DNA of 26,097 nucleotides from NCBI GenBank assembly GCA_002730985.1, contig PCBP01000054.1, forward strand, positions 1 through 26,097, written 5' to 3'. Shown in pieces: positions 1 to 9,131 of this stretch. Each line of letters starts with the position of its first letter. The stretch's first letter is position 1. The notes beneath the pieces were generated by a model. That model was not told the origin of the DNA and made no database searches. It worked only from the letters and a program-made list of their open reading frames with translations. A program made the translations under genes and the position numbers. This stretch comes from Flavobacteriales bacterium (lineage in GTDB: Bacteria > Bacteroidota > Bacteroidia > Flavobacteriales > BACL11).

Positions 1-193
1 CGCTTCGAGGACGAATCAATATTCGAACAGGAATATTTAATATTTTCAAGGTTTTCTTTATTTCTTCTTTGCTTGGAGTCAATCCTCCAAGTTCTAAATT
101 GCGACAAAGCTCGATTCTATTTGCCCCACCATTCTGTCCATTTATTGCTGATTGAAATGAGTTTGCGCAACATTCAATTGAAAAAAAATTCAT
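1..193 (-). CDS. cutC: CutC family protein, N-terminal part (cut by window edge)
   Basis: The minus strand from the ATG at 193 reads through to the window edge (64 codons) without a stop. The visible protein contains the features of the CutC TIM-barrel family: an ANRIELC segment near residue 25, the GGLTPS motif about ten residues later, and an IRPR segment at the edge of the window. CutC was first linked to copper tolerance, but its biochemical role is not settled. The gene follows accC on the same strand after a gap of about 50 bp, so it may be the last gene of the acc operon. No good promoter box is visible in that gap. The C-terminal two thirds lie outside the window. Confidence 0.85.
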   Translation of the reverse strand, partial: MNFFSIECCANSFQSAINGQNGGANRIELCRNLELGGLTPSKEEIKKTLKILNIPVRILIRPRS

Positions 194-242
194 GGGTTAA
201 ATGTATGTAAAATAAAAAAAAGGAAATGGAGAGGTTTTTCTG

Positions 243-1580
243 TTATATTTCAAATGTTTCCATAAACTTAGTTGTATAGCTCCCTTTTCGGAATTTTTCA
301 TCTTTCATCAGTTTTTGATGAAATGGAATAGTGGTTTTAATTCCTTCAATAATGAACTCCTCTAACGCTCTTTCCATTTTTGCAATTGCCTCTTCTCTTG
401 TCTGTGCAACCGTAATCAGCTTTGCAATCATAGAATCATAAAATGGAGGAATCATATAATTTGCATATGCATGAGTGTCTACTCTAATCCCATGACCTCC
501 TGGAGCATGAAAATTAGTAATCATACCTGGGGATGGCCTGAAATCATTTTCAGGATCTTCTGCATTTATTCTGCATTCGATGGCATGTAATTGAGGAGAG
601 TAATTTTTCCCAGATATTTTAGTTCCTGCAGCAACTTTAATTTGCTCTCGGATTAGATCATAATCAACAACTTCTTCTGTAATTGGATGCTCAACTTGAA
701 TACGGGTATTCATTTCCATAAAGTAGAAATTTCTGTGTTTGTCAACTAAAAACTCTACAGTTCCAACTCCTTCATATTTAACTGATTCAGCAGCTTTAAT
801 AGCAGCCATACCCATGTCCTCTCTTAATTTTTTAGTCATAAACGGAGATGGGGTTTCTTCTACTAATTTTTGATGTCTTCTTTGTATAGAACAATCTCTT
901 TCTGATAAGTGAGCTGCTTTACCTGTCTTATCTCCAATAATTTGGATTTCAATATGTCTTGGATTTTCAATAAATTTCTCCATGTACATTCCATCATTTC
1001 CAAATGCTGCTTTTGACTCCTGTCTTGCACTATTCCAAGCGTCTTCTAAATCTTCTTCCTCCCAAACTAATCTCATCCCTTTTCCGCCACCACCAGCTGT
1101 TGCTTTAAGCATTATTGGATATCCAACTACATCAGAGGCTAATTTTTTGCATTCTCGAAAATCTTTTATTAAACCATCTGATCCAGGAATTGTTGGCACT
1201 CCTGCTTTTTTCATTGTTTCTTTTGCAGCTGCTTTATCGCCCATTCCATCAATCATTTCTGCAGATGCACCAATAAATTTGATGTTATTTTCATCACAAA
1301 TTTTTGAAAAGGTTGAATTCTCAGCTAAGAAACCATATCCTGGATGAATTGCATCAGCATTTGTAATCTCAGCTGCTGCAATAATATTTGCTATTTTTAA
1401 GTAGGAATCTGAACTTGCAGCAGGCCCAATACAAACTGCTTCATCAGCAAATCTAACATGTAAACTTTCAGCATCAGCTTTTGAATACACAGCTACTGTT
1501 TGTATTCCCATTTCTTTGCAAGTACGGATAATTCTTAATGCAATTTCACCTCTGTTGGCGATTAGAATTTTTTTAAACAT
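243..1580 (-). CDS. accC: Biotin carboxylase subunit of acetyl-CoA carboxylase
   Basis: This 445-residue protein has the full biotin carboxylase layout: an N-terminal pre-ATP-grasp domain (opens with [10 protein letters not shown]), a central ATP-grasp domain and a C-terminal lobe. Key residues are visible and fall where the E. coli enzyme has them: K116, K159, the glycine-rich ATP loop at 163-168, E201, H209, K238, E276, E288, R292 and E296. It carboxylates the biotin on AccB with bicarbonate and ATP, the first half-reaction of malonyl-CoA synthesis. It lies 19 bp downstream of accB on the same strand, the usual accBC pair. The length is normal for the family (about 450), and nothing suggests decay. 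Confidence 0.98.
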   Translation of the reverse strand: MFKKILIANRGEIALRIIRTCKEMGIQTVAVYSKADAESLHVRFADEAVCIGPAASSDSYLKIANIIAAAEITNADAIHPGYGFLAENSTFSKICDENNIKFIGASAEMIDGMGDKAAAKETMKKAGVPTIPGSDGLIKDFRECKKLASDVVGYPIMLKATAGGGGKGMRLVWEEEDLEDAWNSARQESKAAFGNDGMYMEKFIENPRHIEIQIIGDKTGKAAHLSERDCSIQRRHQKLVEETPSPFMTKKLREDMGMAAIKAAESVKYEGVGTVEFLVDKHRNFYFMEMNTRIQVEHPITEEVVDYDLIREQIKVAAGTKISGKNYSPQLHAIECRINAEDPENDFRPSPGMITNFHAPGGHGIRVDTHAYANYMIPPFYDSMIAKLITVAQTREEAIAKMERALEEFIIEGIKTTIPFHQKLMKDEKFRKGSYTTKFMETFEI

Positions 1581-1599
1581 AAGTATTAATCTAAATATA

Positions 1600-2121
1600 T
1601 TAAGAAGGGTCTACCAGAAAAAGAGGTTGATCAAATTCAATAGGAGTAGTATCATCCACAAGCACTTTTATTATTTTCCCTGATATTTCAGATTCAATTT
1701 CATTAAAAAGTTTCATAGCTTCAATAATGCAGATCGTGTCACCTTCTTTAATGGAATCGCCCACGCTCACAAACGGAGGGGTTTCAGGAGATGATGAGCG
1801 ATAAAAAGTCCCAATCATAGATGCCTTTATAGTGATGTAATTTGTTTCATCAGTAGAGTCTTCTTGTTTTGCATTAGACAACAATTCGGTTGTTGACTTC
1901 TCAGTAATCGGTATTGATACTGCCTCTGGCGTAGTTGTTTGTTGAGTTACTATTTGTTGAGGAATTTGCTGAACAATCGTTTTAACTTCATCTTCTGCGC
2001 CTCTTCTTTTTTTAGCTGGTGATTTTATAGAAATTTTTATATTATCTATTTCCAAATCTACCTCTGTGGCTCCTGACTTTGCAACAAATTTTATTAATTC
2101 TTGAATATCTTTTAAATTCAT
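1600..2121 (-). CDS. accB: Biotin carboxyl carrier protein of acetyl-CoA carboxylase
   Basis: The 173-residue protein has the BCCP layout. The N-terminal helix region (residues 1-40) starts with an LKDIQELI segment. A Q/T-rich flexible linker covers about residues 45-92. The C-terminal biotinyl domain carries the biotinylation motif EAMKLFNE, with the modified lysine at residue 137. It carries the carboxyl group from AccC to the carboxyltransferase (AccA/AccD, not in the window). It is followed by accC. Its start lies just downstream of a TAnnTTTG box, so accBC may have its own promoter inside the larger operon. Confidence 0.97.
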   Translation of the reverse strand: MNLKDIQELIKFVAKSGATEVDLEIDNIKISIKSPAKKRRGAEDEVKTIVQQIPQQIVTQQTTTPEAVSIPITEKSTTELLSNAKQEDSTDETNYITIKASMIGTFYRSSSPETPPFVSVGDSIKEGDTICIIEAMKLFNEIESEISGKIIKVLVDDTTPIEFDQPLFLVDPS

Positions 2122-2152
2122 TCCATTTAGTTTAATAATTATTTAACAAGTA

Positions 2153-2160
2153 CAAAAGTA
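2153..2160 (-). promoter_or_regulatory. Putative -7 box before accB
   Basis: On the minus strand this 8-mer reads TACTTTTG, matching the Bacteroidetes -7 consensus TAnnTTTG. It lies in the 40-bp gap between fabH and accB and would give a leader of roughly 25 nt. No well-spaced TTG -33 element is visible, so it may be a weak internal promoter for accBC. Confidence 0.4.
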
Positions 2161-2161
2161 A

Positions 2162-3163
2162 CTATTTATTTGAATCATAAGCCCACTTCAGATAGATTGA
2201 CCCCCAAGTAAACCCCCCTCCAAACGCTGCTAAAATTAAATTGTCACCTTTTTTTAGTTGATTTTCCCATTCCCATAAGCATAAAGGAATAGTCCCATTT
2301 GTAGTATTTCCATACTTTTCAATATTTATCATCACTTTTTCTTTTCCTACTCCCATTCTTTTTGCTGTTGCATCAATAATTCTTTGATTTGCTTGATGAG
2401 GAACAAGCCATGCAACATCTTCAGGAGACAAACTATTTCTTTTCATGATTTCCTCAGAGACATCTGCCATTGATGTTACTGCTGACTTGAAAACTGTTTG
2501 CCCGTCTTGCCAAACATGATGTTCTCGTGCATCTACTGTTGCATAACTTGCAGGTTTAGCAGAGCCTCCTGCTTTCATATGTAAGAATTCACTACCAGAC
2601 CCATCACTTTTTAGGATAGCATCTTGCAACCCTAAACCTTCTTTGGATTGTTCTAACATTACAGCCCCTGCACCATCTCCAAAAATAATGCAAGTTGCTC
2701 TATCTTGATAATCAACAATAGAAGACATTTTATCTGCTCCAACTACAATTACCTTTTTATAAGTGCCTGTCTCTATAAATTTTGATGCGGTTGAAATTGC
2801 GTATAAAAACCCTGAACAAGCCGCCATTAAATCGTAAGCAAAGGCATTAGTTGCCCCTACTTTGTCAGCTATTATACAAGCTGTTGAAGGAAAAATCATA
2901 TCAGGAGTTGCAGTTGCACAAATAATCAAATCTACTTCTTGAGCATCAATATTTATTTTCTTTAAAAGACCCCGTACTGCTTCAATTCCTAGAACAGAAG
3001 TCCCTTTCCCTTCCCCTTTTAGAATTCTCCTTTCCTTTATGCCAGTCCTACTACGAATCCACTCATCATTGGTTTCCACCATTGTTTCTAATTCTTTGTT
3101 ATTCAGTATATAATTTGGAACATACCCCTGTACGCCTGTTATTTCAGCTGTTATTTTTTTCAT
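2162..3163 (-). CDS. fabH: Beta-ketoacyl-ACP synthase III
   Basis: This 333-residue protein is a thiolase-fold condensing enzyme of the KAS III type. The catalytic triad is visible: C116 in AACSGF, H256 in VPHQANQR and N286 in YGNTTNGT. The substrate-pocket feature GDGAGAVML follows at about 162-170. It condenses an acyl-CoA primer with malonyl-ACP and so starts fatty acid synthesis. Its ATG overlaps the stop of plsX (TAATG), which indicates translational coupling. The order plsX-fabH upstream of accBC places malonyl-CoA supply and chain initiation in one operon. Length is typical. Confidence 0.97.
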   Translation of the reverse strand: MKKITAEITGVQGYVPNYILNNKELETMVETNDEWIRSRTGIKERRILKGEGKGTSVLGIEAVRGLLKKINIDAQEVDLIICATATPDMIFPSTACIIADKVGATNAFAYDLMAACSGFLYAISTASKFIETGTYKKVIVVGADKMSSIVDYQDRATCIIFGDGAGAVMLEQSKEGLGLQDAILKSDGSGSEFLHMKAGGSAKPASYATVDAREHHVWQDGQTVFKSAVTSMADVSEEIMKRNSLSPEDVAWLVPHQANQRIIDATAKRMGVGKEKVMINIEKYGNTTNGTIPLCLWEWENQLKKGDNLILAAFGGGFTWGSIYLKWAYDSNK

Positions 3164-4101
3164 TAGTTAAAGTGGTTTTTTATTTTATTTGCTAAATCTG
3201 CCTCTATCACATCTTTAGTAAGTATAATCATATTTTTAATAGCCATCTCATTAGAAATGCCATGACCAATAATTACAGTTTTATTTAAACCTAAGATAGG
3301 AGTTCCGCCGTAATTCTCATAATTAAATCGTTTGAAGTAATCATCAAGAATTCCTCTTTTTTTCATAATAGCATAAATTCCTTCGGCTTCTTTTAAGACG
3401 ATATTTCCTGTAAACCCATCACAAACAATAACATCGCTCTCCGAGTTAAAAATATCTCTTCCTTCACAATTGCCAATAAATGTGTAGTCAGGATTATCCT
3501 TCATTAATGTGTATGTTGCCTGAGTAAGTAAATTCCCTTTTGTTTGCTCTTCCCCAAGGTTGAGTAGACTTACTTTTGGGGTTTTAATCTCACAAACATG
3601 TTGAGAGAATAAAGATCCCAAAACACCAAATTGGTATAAAACATCTGGTTTGCAGTCAGCATTTGCCCCTACATCAAGCAAGACTGTAACTCCACCATTT
3701 TCTCTAGGAACTAGTGCAACAAGAGGAGGCCTTAAGATTCCAGGTATAGTTTTTACAGCATAAAAACCTCCTACGAACATGGCTCCTGTATTTCCCGCAG
3801 AAGCCAATCCATCAATTTTTCCTTTTGCTAAATATTCAAATCCTTTTGCAATGCTTGAATTTGGTTTTGCTCTGAATGCTTTTGTAGCATGCTCATCCAT
3901 GCTAATAACATCAGAACAATCAATAATTTCAAGTTTTTTTGGCTTAAAATTATGATTTTTCAGTTCATAAAGGATTTCATTTTCCTTTCCGAATAAGAAT
4001 ATAGTTGTGTTTTTTGGAAGTTCTTTAAGAGCAAGAATTGTTCCCTGAAGAGTTTTTTTGGGAGCATAGTCACCTCCCATTATATCTATACCAATTCTCA
4101 T
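3163..4101 (-). CDS. plsX: Phosphate acyltransferase PlsX
   Basis: The 312-residue protein opens with the PlsX signature [11 protein letters not shown] and continues with family motifs such as ASAGNTGAM near the middle, a DVGANAD segment and a [13 protein letters not shown] segment (here [10 protein letters not shown]). PlsX makes acyl-phosphate from acyl-ACP, which the membrane acyltransferase PlsY then uses for phosphatidic acid synthesis; it is a peripheral membrane enzyme. The yceD-rpmF-plsX-fabH order is the same as in E. coli and many other bacteria. A perfect 9-bp inverted repeat lies in the 40-bp gap just before its start. The gene is coupled to fabH by a TAATG overlap. Confidence 0.97.
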   Translation of the reverse strand: MRIGIDIMGGDYAPKKTLQGTILALKELPKNTTIFLFGKENEILYELKNHNFKPKKLEIIDCSDVISMDEHATKAFRAKPNSSIAKGFEYLAKGKIDGLASAGNTGAMFVGGFYAVKTIPGILRPPLVALVPRENGGVTVLLDVGANADCKPDVLYQFGVLGSLFSQHVCEIKTPKVSLLNLGEEQTKGNLLTQATYTLMKDNPDYTFIGNCEGRDIFNSESDVIVCDGFTGNIVLKEAEGIYAIMKKRGILDDYFKRFNYENYGGTPILGLNKTVIIGHGISNEMAIKNMIILTKDVIEADLANKIKNHFN

Positions 4102-4110
4102 AAATAAGTT

Positions 4111-4135
4111 GTAGTTTTAGATATGGTAAAACTAC
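4111..4135. repeat. Perfect 9-bp inverted repeat before plsX
   Basis: GTAGTTTTA at 4111-4119 and its exact reverse complement at 4127-4135 are separated by 7 bp. The repeat lies between rpmF and plsX, about 10 bp before the plsX start. No T-run follows on the minus strand, so it is not an ordinary intrinsic terminator. An operator for a dimeric regulator, an RNA processing site or a leader hairpin are all possible. Confidence 0.6.
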
Positions 4136-4141
4136 AAAAAT

Positions 4142-4330
4142 CTATTTAGGAGCTTCTGAAGAAACTAATTTTCCTCTGTAGTAGAGCTTTCCTTCATGCT
4201 CATGTGCATGATGGTATAAATGAGCTTCTCCAGTTTCTTGACAAATTTTAATTGTTTGCGTACTGGCTTTATAATGGGTTCTTCTTTTATCTCTTCTTGT
4301 TTTGGAAATCTTTCTTTTAGGATGTGCCAT
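4142..4330 (-). CDS. rpmF: 50S ribosomal protein L32
   Basis: The 62-residue basic protein begins [19 protein letters not shown], the typical L32 N-terminus, and ends with the ETGEAHLYH and YYRGK segments seen in Bacteroidetes L32. It is a structural protein of the large ribosomal subunit. It follows yceD after 12 bp, the classic yceD-rpmF pair, and precedes plsX. Linking a ribosomal protein to the fatty-acid initiation genes is a widely conserved arrangement that ties membrane synthesis to growth. Confidence 0.97.
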   Translation of the reverse strand: MAHPKRKISKTRRDKRRTHYKASTQTIKICQETGEAHLYHHAHEHEGKLYYRGKLVSSEAPK

Positions 4331-4342
4331 CTTTTTCTTTTA

Positions 4343-4867
4343 CTATTTTAGTTCAATTTTTTTTAATGCATCCCACCTATCGTCTGATGCTTTTTCTTGT
4401 ATTTGAGTGTATTTATTTACTAAATCTATCATTTCTTTATTGCAGGTACTATTTCCTTGTCTGTCCAAAGCGTGTTGCTGTTTCTTAGGAGCATTTAAAA
4501 CTATTAATTCAAAAATTAAGTGCTTTAAATCTATTTGATTTTCACTTCTTTTAATGTAAAATATTTCATCAGTTGAGATTAACTCTTCATTAGTTGTTTT
4601 AATGATGATATTTGTCTCTCCTGAGATTTCTACAGACAATTCATCAGTACAAATATCACAAGCTAATTGATTTATCTGCCCCTTAATCATTAAATTCAGT
4701 TTAATGTTCTCTCCATCTTTATCTAGTTTTGCTCTAGCAGAAATATCTACATGCTTAATATCTGAAAAAGCAAACGCTTCAAAGAACGCATCCTTAATCT
4801 CAAAAGAAAAGGATTTTCCCCCAGTATCACTAGTTATTGAACCTAATTTTACTGTAAAATCATTCAT
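4343..4867 (-). CDS. yceD: DUF177 (YceD-like) protein
   Basis: I chose the ATG at 4867 (174 residues), because a TAnnTTTG box at 4898-4905 would place the transcript start downstream of the longer alternative ATG at 4900. The protein has the DUF177 features: a central cysteine pair in ACDICTDEL, preceded by a beta-rich region, and a late GNSTCNKEM segment near the C-terminus. DUF177 proteins are linked to 23S rRNA accumulation and ribosome assembly in plants and bacteria; the molecular role is unclear. It is directly followed by rpmF, as in most bacteria. Confidence 0.9.
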   Translation of the reverse strand: MNDFTVKLGSITSDTGGKSFSFEIKDAFFEAFAFSDIKHVDISARAKLDKDGENIKLNLMIKGQINQLACDICTDELSVEISGETNIIIKTTNEELISTDEIFYIKRSENQIDLKHLIFELIVLNAPKKQQHALDRQGNSTCNKEMIDLVNKYTQIQEKASDDRWDALKKIELK

Positions 4868-4897
4868 TCCTCTCAATTTTAAAGGGCTGCAAACATA

Positions 4898-4905
4898 CAA
4901 ATTTA
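4898..4905 (-). promoter_or_regulatory. Putative -7 box before yceD-rpmF-plsX-fabH
   Basis: The minus strand reads TAAATTTG, a full match to TAnnTTTG. It lies in the 65-bp gap after pdxA and would start a transcript about 25 nt before the yceD ATG at 4867. The nearest TTG upstream is only 13 bp away, closer than usual for a -33 element. Confidence 0.5.
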
Positions 4906-4932
4906 TTACTATTTAACGCAATAAGCTGTTGT

Positions 4933-5964
4933 TTAGGACTTAAAAGCTAAGGGATCTTCATTTAATAGCTTAAATTCGGTTCTTTTTTTATGAATTTCAC
5001 AAGCCATAAATACAGCTTCTCTAAATGACTGCTCATTTGCAAGGCCCTTTCCCGCAATTTCATATGCGGTACCATGTACGGGTGATGTTCTGATTATGTT
5101 TAATCCAGCTGTAAAGTTTACTCCGTCATAAAAAGATAATGTTTTAAAAGCTGTTAATCCTTGATCGTGATACATTGAAAGTATTCCATCAAAATTTCCC
5201 AAATTTTTGCTAGTAAAGAAACTGTCTGCAGGGTAAGGTCCAAAAGACATGATGCCTTCTTTTTTTAGTTCTTTAATTGCAGGAATAATGCATTTGTTTT
5301 CCTCTTCACCAAGCAATCCATTTTCTCCGGCATGAGGATTAAGCCCTAGAATAGCGATTTTTGGCATTCTAACACCAAAATCTTCAATTAAGGAAGTGTT
5401 TAATTTTTTAGTTTTTAAAATTATATTTTTAGTAGTAATGGCTTTTTTTACTTCTGTTAAGGGAATGTGTCCTGTTACAAATGCAATTTTCATTTTCTCA
5501 CTTGCCATTATCATTAAAGATTCTCCCTCAAAATTACCTTGTAAAAATTCAGTATGACCAATAAAATTAGTTATCTTATCTTGAATTGATGCTTTGTTAA
5601 TTGGCGCAGTAACAAGCACATCAATTTCTTTGTTTTTTAATGCATCTGAAGATTTCTTTAAGGAATTGAACGAAAGCTCTCCTGATTTAGTAGTTGCTTT
5701 ACCAAAGTTAATTTCTATATCTTCATTCAAGATATTTAGTAAATTCACTCTTTTAGGATTAGCATCTTTTATGTTATTAATGAGATTAAAATTAAAGTCC
5801 TGCATTAGAATTGCTTTTCTGTGGATAGAAGCAACTTTTGATGACCCAAATACAATTGGAGTGCAAAAATCCATCATTCTAATATCTTTAAAAGTCTTTA
5901 TGATTATTTCTAATCCAATCCCATTTAAATCTCCAATTGAAATACCTACCTTTATTTTTGACAT
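4933..5964 (-). CDS. pdxA: 4-hydroxythreonine-4-phosphate dehydrogenase
   Basis: This 343-residue protein belongs to the PdxA family, which oxidises 4-phosphohydroxy-L-threonine in the DXP-dependent route to pyridoxal 5'-phosphate. The three metal-binding histidines of the family are visible at H166 (VTGHIP), H211 (NPHAGENG) and H266 (MYHDQG), the same numbers as in the E. coli enzyme. The GHTEFL segment (H137) is also present. Its ATG overlaps the pepA stop (TAATG), so it is coupled to pepA. A promoter-bearing gap separates it from yceD. Confidence 0.97.
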   Translation of the reverse strand: MSKIKVGISIGDLNGIGLEIIIKTFKDIRMMDFCTPIVFGSSKVASIHRKAILMQDFNFNLINNIKDANPKRVNLLNILNEDIEINFGKATTKSGELSFNSLKKSSDALKNKEIDVLVTAPINKASIQDKITNFIGHTEFLQGNFEGESLMIMASEKMKIAFVTGHIPLTEVKKAITTKNIILKTKKLNTSLIEDFGVRMPKIAILGLNPHAGENGLLGEEENKCIIPAIKELKKEGIMSFGPYPADSFFTSKNLGNFDGILSMYHDQGLTAFKTLSFYDGVNFTAGLNIIRTSPVHGTAYEIAGKGLANEQSFREAVFMACEIHKKRTEFKLLNEDPLAFKS

Positions 5965-7376
5965 TATGCTCTGTTCTTAATGAATTGATACAGTAGTCTC
6001 ACTCCCATACCTGTAGCCCCTTTGCCTCTGTAACCATATTTTGTTTTTGTATATGATGGTCCTGCAATATCTAAGTGAATCCAAGGATAATCAGCAAAAT
6101 GAGCTAGAAATTTTCCTGCTGTAATTGCTCCAGCATGGGCCCCTCCTAAGTTTTTAATATCAGCAATATCTGATTTAATCAATTCATCATAATCTGACCA
6201 AAATGGCATTTCAGCTAATCGCTCATGAGTATAGTCTCCGGCTTTTTTTAGTTCTGCATGTTCTTTTTCTGCTCCTTCATGCATACTTACAATCCCGTAA
6301 TGTCCAATAGCAGCTACTGCCGCTCCTGTTAGCGTAGCTAGGTCAATTACTAATTCTGGCTTGTATTGTTTTGCAAAACTAAGAGCATCGGCAAGAATTA
6401 ACCTCCCTTCGGCGTCAGTATTAAGTACTTCAACGGTTGTCCCATCATACATATTAATTACATCTCCTGGCGCATACGCATTTCCCGAAGGTCTGTTGTC
6501 GGTTGCCGGCGTTAACGCAATTACATTTATTGGTAATTTATTGCTAGCAATTGCTTGCATAGCTCCAATTACAGTGCCAGCACCCCCCATATCTGTTTTC
6601 ATTAAATCCATAGAATTTGCAGTTGGTTTTAAACTTAATCCTCCAGTATCAAAGACGATTCCCTTTCCTATTAAAACAATTGGCTGGTTATTTTTAGCAT
6701 TATTTGGTTTCCATTCCATGATTGTAAACGTAGGCTCATCAATAGAACCTTTATTTACTGCTAGCAGACCCCCCATTTTTAAGGATTCAATCTTTTTTTT
6801 GTTTAATACTGTAATTTTAATTCCATTTTCTGCACCTGATTTTATGGCTGCACTTGCTAGATCTTTTGCTGTAAGATGAGAAAAAGGCTCATTAATTAAG
6901 TTTCTAGTAAGATATACGGCATTAATAATATTTTGTAACTCAGTAATATTTTTTTGGTTAGATTTTTTACATAAATAAATTGTTTCTAATTTATTTGGTG
7001 TTTTTTCTGTTTTATGTTTTGTAAACGTATAATTTGACAGGGCTATTCCTTCTGTAATTTGCATAGCTTCAGATTGATTTCCTTTAACATCAATAATTAA
7101 AACAGTTTTCTCATTTTTCAATTTTTGAGCCAGTTTATCTCCAAGCATTCTGCAAGCTTCAGCATGTTTGTTTGCATTTTCTTCTTTTTTAGGAAGGATT
7201 ACAAAAATGTGTCGTTGATATTGATTTATTGCAATAATTTCTTTGTTTTCTTTTTTAATATAATCTAACTCTTTTTTAGATAGTTTAAATTCAGAAAGCT
7301 TGCTTTTTGAATTACATAAAAGGATTAAATTATCTGTATTAGAAATTGTTGTTTTCTTTTTGATTAGCATCTTCAT
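5964..7376 (-). CDS. pepA: Leucyl aminopeptidase, M17 family
   Basis: The 470-residue protein has a divergent N-terminal domain and a conserved C-terminal M17 catalytic domain. Two-metal ligands are visible at K238, D243, D262, D321 and E323, and the catalytic residues at K250 and R325; the signature NTDAEGRL covers 319-326. It removes N-terminal residues from peptides in the cytoplasm. Two ATGs, at 7376 and 7370, are both compatible with the promoter box at 7399-7406, so the exact start is open by two codons. It is the first gene of the long minus-strand operon. Confidence 0.95.
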   Translation of the reverse strand: MKMLIKKKTTISNTDNLILLCNSKSKLSEFKLSKKELDYIKKENKEIIAINQYQRHIFVILPKKEENANKHAEACRMLGDKLAQKLKNEKTVLIIDVKGNQSEAMQITEGIALSNYTFTKHKTEKTPNKLETIYLCKKSNQKNITELQNIINAVYLTRNLINEPFSHLTAKDLASAAIKSGAENGIKITVLNKKKIESLKMGGLLAVNKGSIDEPTFTIMEWKPNNAKNNQPIVLIGKGIVFDTGGLSLKPTANSMDLMKTDMGGAGTVIGAMQAIASNKLPINVIALTPATDNRPSGNAYAPGDVINMYDGTTVEVLNTDAEGRLILADALSFAKQYKPELVIDLATLTGAAVAAIGHYGIVSMHEGAEKEHAELKKAGDYTHERLAEMPFWSDYDELIKSDIADIKNLGGAHAGAITAGKFLAHFADYPWIHLDIAGPSYTKTKYGYRGKGATGMGVRLLYQFIKNRA

Positions 7377-7384
7377 AAAATGTG

Positions 7385-7392
7385 TAATTTTG
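7385..7392 (+). promoter_or_regulatory. Promoter of the mqnC operon (-7 box)
   Basis: TAATTTTG matches TAnnTTTG. A TTG at 7360-7362, 22 bp upstream, fits the -33 position. The expected transcript start near 7398 leaves a short leader before the mqnC ATG at 7416, which is why I did not use the ATG at 7380. The box faces the pepA promoter at 7399-7406. Confidence 0.6.
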
Positions 7393-7398
7393 GAGATA

Positions 7399-7406
7399 CA
7401 AAACTA
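7399..7406 (-). promoter_or_regulatory. Promoter of the pepA-pdxA operon (-7 box)
   Basis: The minus strand reads TAGTTTTG, matching TAnnTTTG, with a TTG at 7430-7428 exactly 21 bp upstream (inside the first codons of mqnC). The expected start near 7392 gives a leader of about 16-22 nt for pepA. It overlaps the oppositely directed mqnC promoter. Confidence 0.6.
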
Positions 7407-7415
7407 AGTAAATTT

Positions 7416-8537
7416 ATGCATAGTAAGCAATTGCTTGAAAGAGCATTGAAAAAAGAATTTTTATCAGCAGAGGAAGGCCAATTCTTATTTAAAAACACTC
7501 CAACTGCTGAGCTGATGTTTGTTGCAAATGAATTAAGAAAAATGAAAATTCCAGGCAATGTGGTTACTTGGCAGATTGATCGTAATGTCAATACGACTAA
7601 TGCCTGTACAGCTAATTGTAAATTCTGTAATTTTTTTCGACACCCTAAGCATGAGGACGTGTATATTACAGATATTGAAACCTATAAATCAAAAATTAAC
7701 GAAACTATAAATTATGGTGGTGATCAGTTGTTATTACAAGGGGGTCATCACCCTTCTTTGGGGCTAGATTATTACGTTAAGTTGTTTCGAGAGTTAAAGG
7801 AACTTTATCCGCAGATAAAATTACATGCTCTTGGACCCCCTGAAGTTGCTCATATTTGTAAAATTGGAGGACATACTCACTTGGAAGCTCTTACTGCACT
7901 TAGAAATGCCGGAATGGACAGTATGCCAGGTGCTGGAGCAGAGATTTTAAGTGATCGAGTAAGAAGATTAATTTCTAAAGGCAAATGTTCAGGGCAGGAG
8001 TGGTTGGATATCATGAAAGTTGCACATCAGATTGGTTTAACTACATCAGCCACTATGATGTTTGGTCATATTGAAACTATTGAGGAGCGTTTTGATCATT
8101 TAGTTAGAATAAGAGAAGTGCAATCTCAAAAACCTAATAAAGAAAATGGTTTCTTAGCATTTATTGCGTGGCCATTTATGGATGACGGGACACTTTTGCA
8201 AAGAGTAAAAGGCATTAATAATAACGTAAGTCCTGATGAGTATTTAAAAATGATTGCCATCTCTAGAATTATGCTTCCTAATATTAAAAATATACAAACT
8301 TCTTGGCTTACAGTTGGAGCAAATACAGCACAACTCACATTACATGGAGGGGCAAATGATATGGGATCTATTATGATTGAAGAAAATGTAGTTTCGGCTG
8401 CAGGAGCCCCTCATCGATTTACCGCAGATAGTATACAAAGGTGTATTGCAGAAGCCGGTTTTACTCCTAAATTAAGGGATCAGTTGTATGAGGAAAGAAA
8501 AATGCCAGAAATGGTTGAACAAGTAATAAATTATTGA
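7416..8537 (+). CDS. mqnC: Cyclic dehypoxanthinyl futalosine synthase (radical SAM)
   Basis: This 373-residue radical SAM enzyme has the cluster motif C64-x3-C68-x2-C71 (ACTANCKFC). Segments typical of MqnC rather than its paralogue MqnE are present: GGDQLLLQGGHHP, PGAGAEILSDRVR and TTSATMMFGHIET. MqnC closes the ring of dehypoxanthine futalosine in the futalosine route to menaquinone. The other mqn genes are not in the window. The ATG at 7416 was chosen because the promoter box at 7385-7392 lies downstream of the earlier ATG at 7380. It is the first gene of an operon with ribE, which starts 3 bp after its stop. Confidence 0.95.
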   Translation: MHSKQLLERALKKEFLSAEEGQFLFKNTPTAELMFVANELRKMKIPGNVVTWQIDRNVNTTNACTANCKFCNFFRHPKHEDVYITDIETYKSKINETINYGGDQLLLQGGHHPSLGLDYYVKLFRELKELYPQIKLHALGPPEVAHICKIGGHTHLEALTALRNAGMDSMPGAGAEILSDRVRRLISKGKCSGQEWLDIMKVAHQIGLTTSATMMFGHIETIEERFDHLVRIREVQSQKPNKENGFLAFIAWPFMDDGTLLQRVKGINNNVSPDEYLKMIAISRIMLPNIKNIQTSWLTVGANTAQLTLHGGANDMGSIMIEENVVSAAGAPHRFTADSIQRCIAEAGFTPKLRDQLYEERKMPEMVEQVINY

Positions 8538-8540
8538 TAG

Positions 8541-9128
8541 ATGTTTACAGGAATAATAGAGGAAATAGCAGAAATAGTCTCTTTTAAGGAAGAAGGGGGT
8601 AATTTGCATTTTGCATTAAAGTCTAGAATAACTAATGAACTTAAGATTGATCAATCGATAGCGCATAATGGAGTATGTTTAACAGTAGTTGATATTGATG
8701 AAGAAGTATATACGGTTACTGCAATAAATGAGACTTTGCAAAAAAGCAATCTTGGCAGTTTGAAAATAGGCAGTAAAGTGAATTTAGAAAGAAGTGTTCA
8801 AGTGGGAGCCAGACTTGATGGCCATATGGTTCAGGGACATGTAGATCAAACTGCAATATGCATTAAAGCAAAAGAAGATCAAGGCTCCTATATTTATACG
8901 TTTCAGTATAAAGATTCAGACAATATAACAGTAGAGAAAGGATCTATTTGTGTAAATGGCGTCAGTCTTACTGTTATAGATTCTAAAGACAATGTCTTTT
9001 CCGTTGCTATCATACCGTATACTTTTGAGCACACAAATTTACATACAGTTAAAGTAGGCACGATAGTAAATTTAGAATTTGATATTTTAGGCAAGTATAT
9101 TTCAAAAATGAGAATTAAAAATTTATAA
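8541..9128 (+). CDS. ribE: Riboflavin synthase, alpha subunit
   Basis: The 195-residue protein starts with the signature MFTGIIEE and shows the two tandem lumazine-binding repeats of riboflavin synthase. The first runs to about residue 95 and contains HNGVCLTVVD; the second repeats this pattern with NGVSLTVID. HMVQGHVD lies at the junction. It converts two molecules of 6,7-dimethyl-8-ribityllumazine into riboflavin and the pyrimidinedione. It is packed between mqnC (3-bp gap) and a nucleotidyltransferase (3-bp gap), so co-transcription is very likely. Length is normal. Confidence 0.97.
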   Translation: MFTGIIEEIAEIVSFKEEGGNLHFALKSRITNELKIDQSIAHNGVCLTVVDIDEEVYTVTAINETLQKSNLGSLKIGSKVNLERSVQVGARLDGHMVQGHVDQTAICIKAKEDQGSYIYTFQYKDSDNITVEKGSICVNGVSLTVIDSKDNVFSVAIIPYTFEHTNLHTVKVGTIVNLEFDILGKYISKMRIKNL

Positions 9129-9131
9129 AGC

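Noticed and set aside
982..1347. A 121-residue open frame on the plus strand
   Set aside because: It is antisense to accC and has no recognisable features.
6361..6879. A 172-residue open frame on the plus strand
   Set aside because: It is antisense to the conserved catalytic domain of pepA, with no family resemblance and no promoter.
7380..7415. MqnC starting at the ATG at 7380
   Set aside because: The -7 box at 7385-7392 lies downstream of that ATG, and homology begins only after the ATG at 7416.
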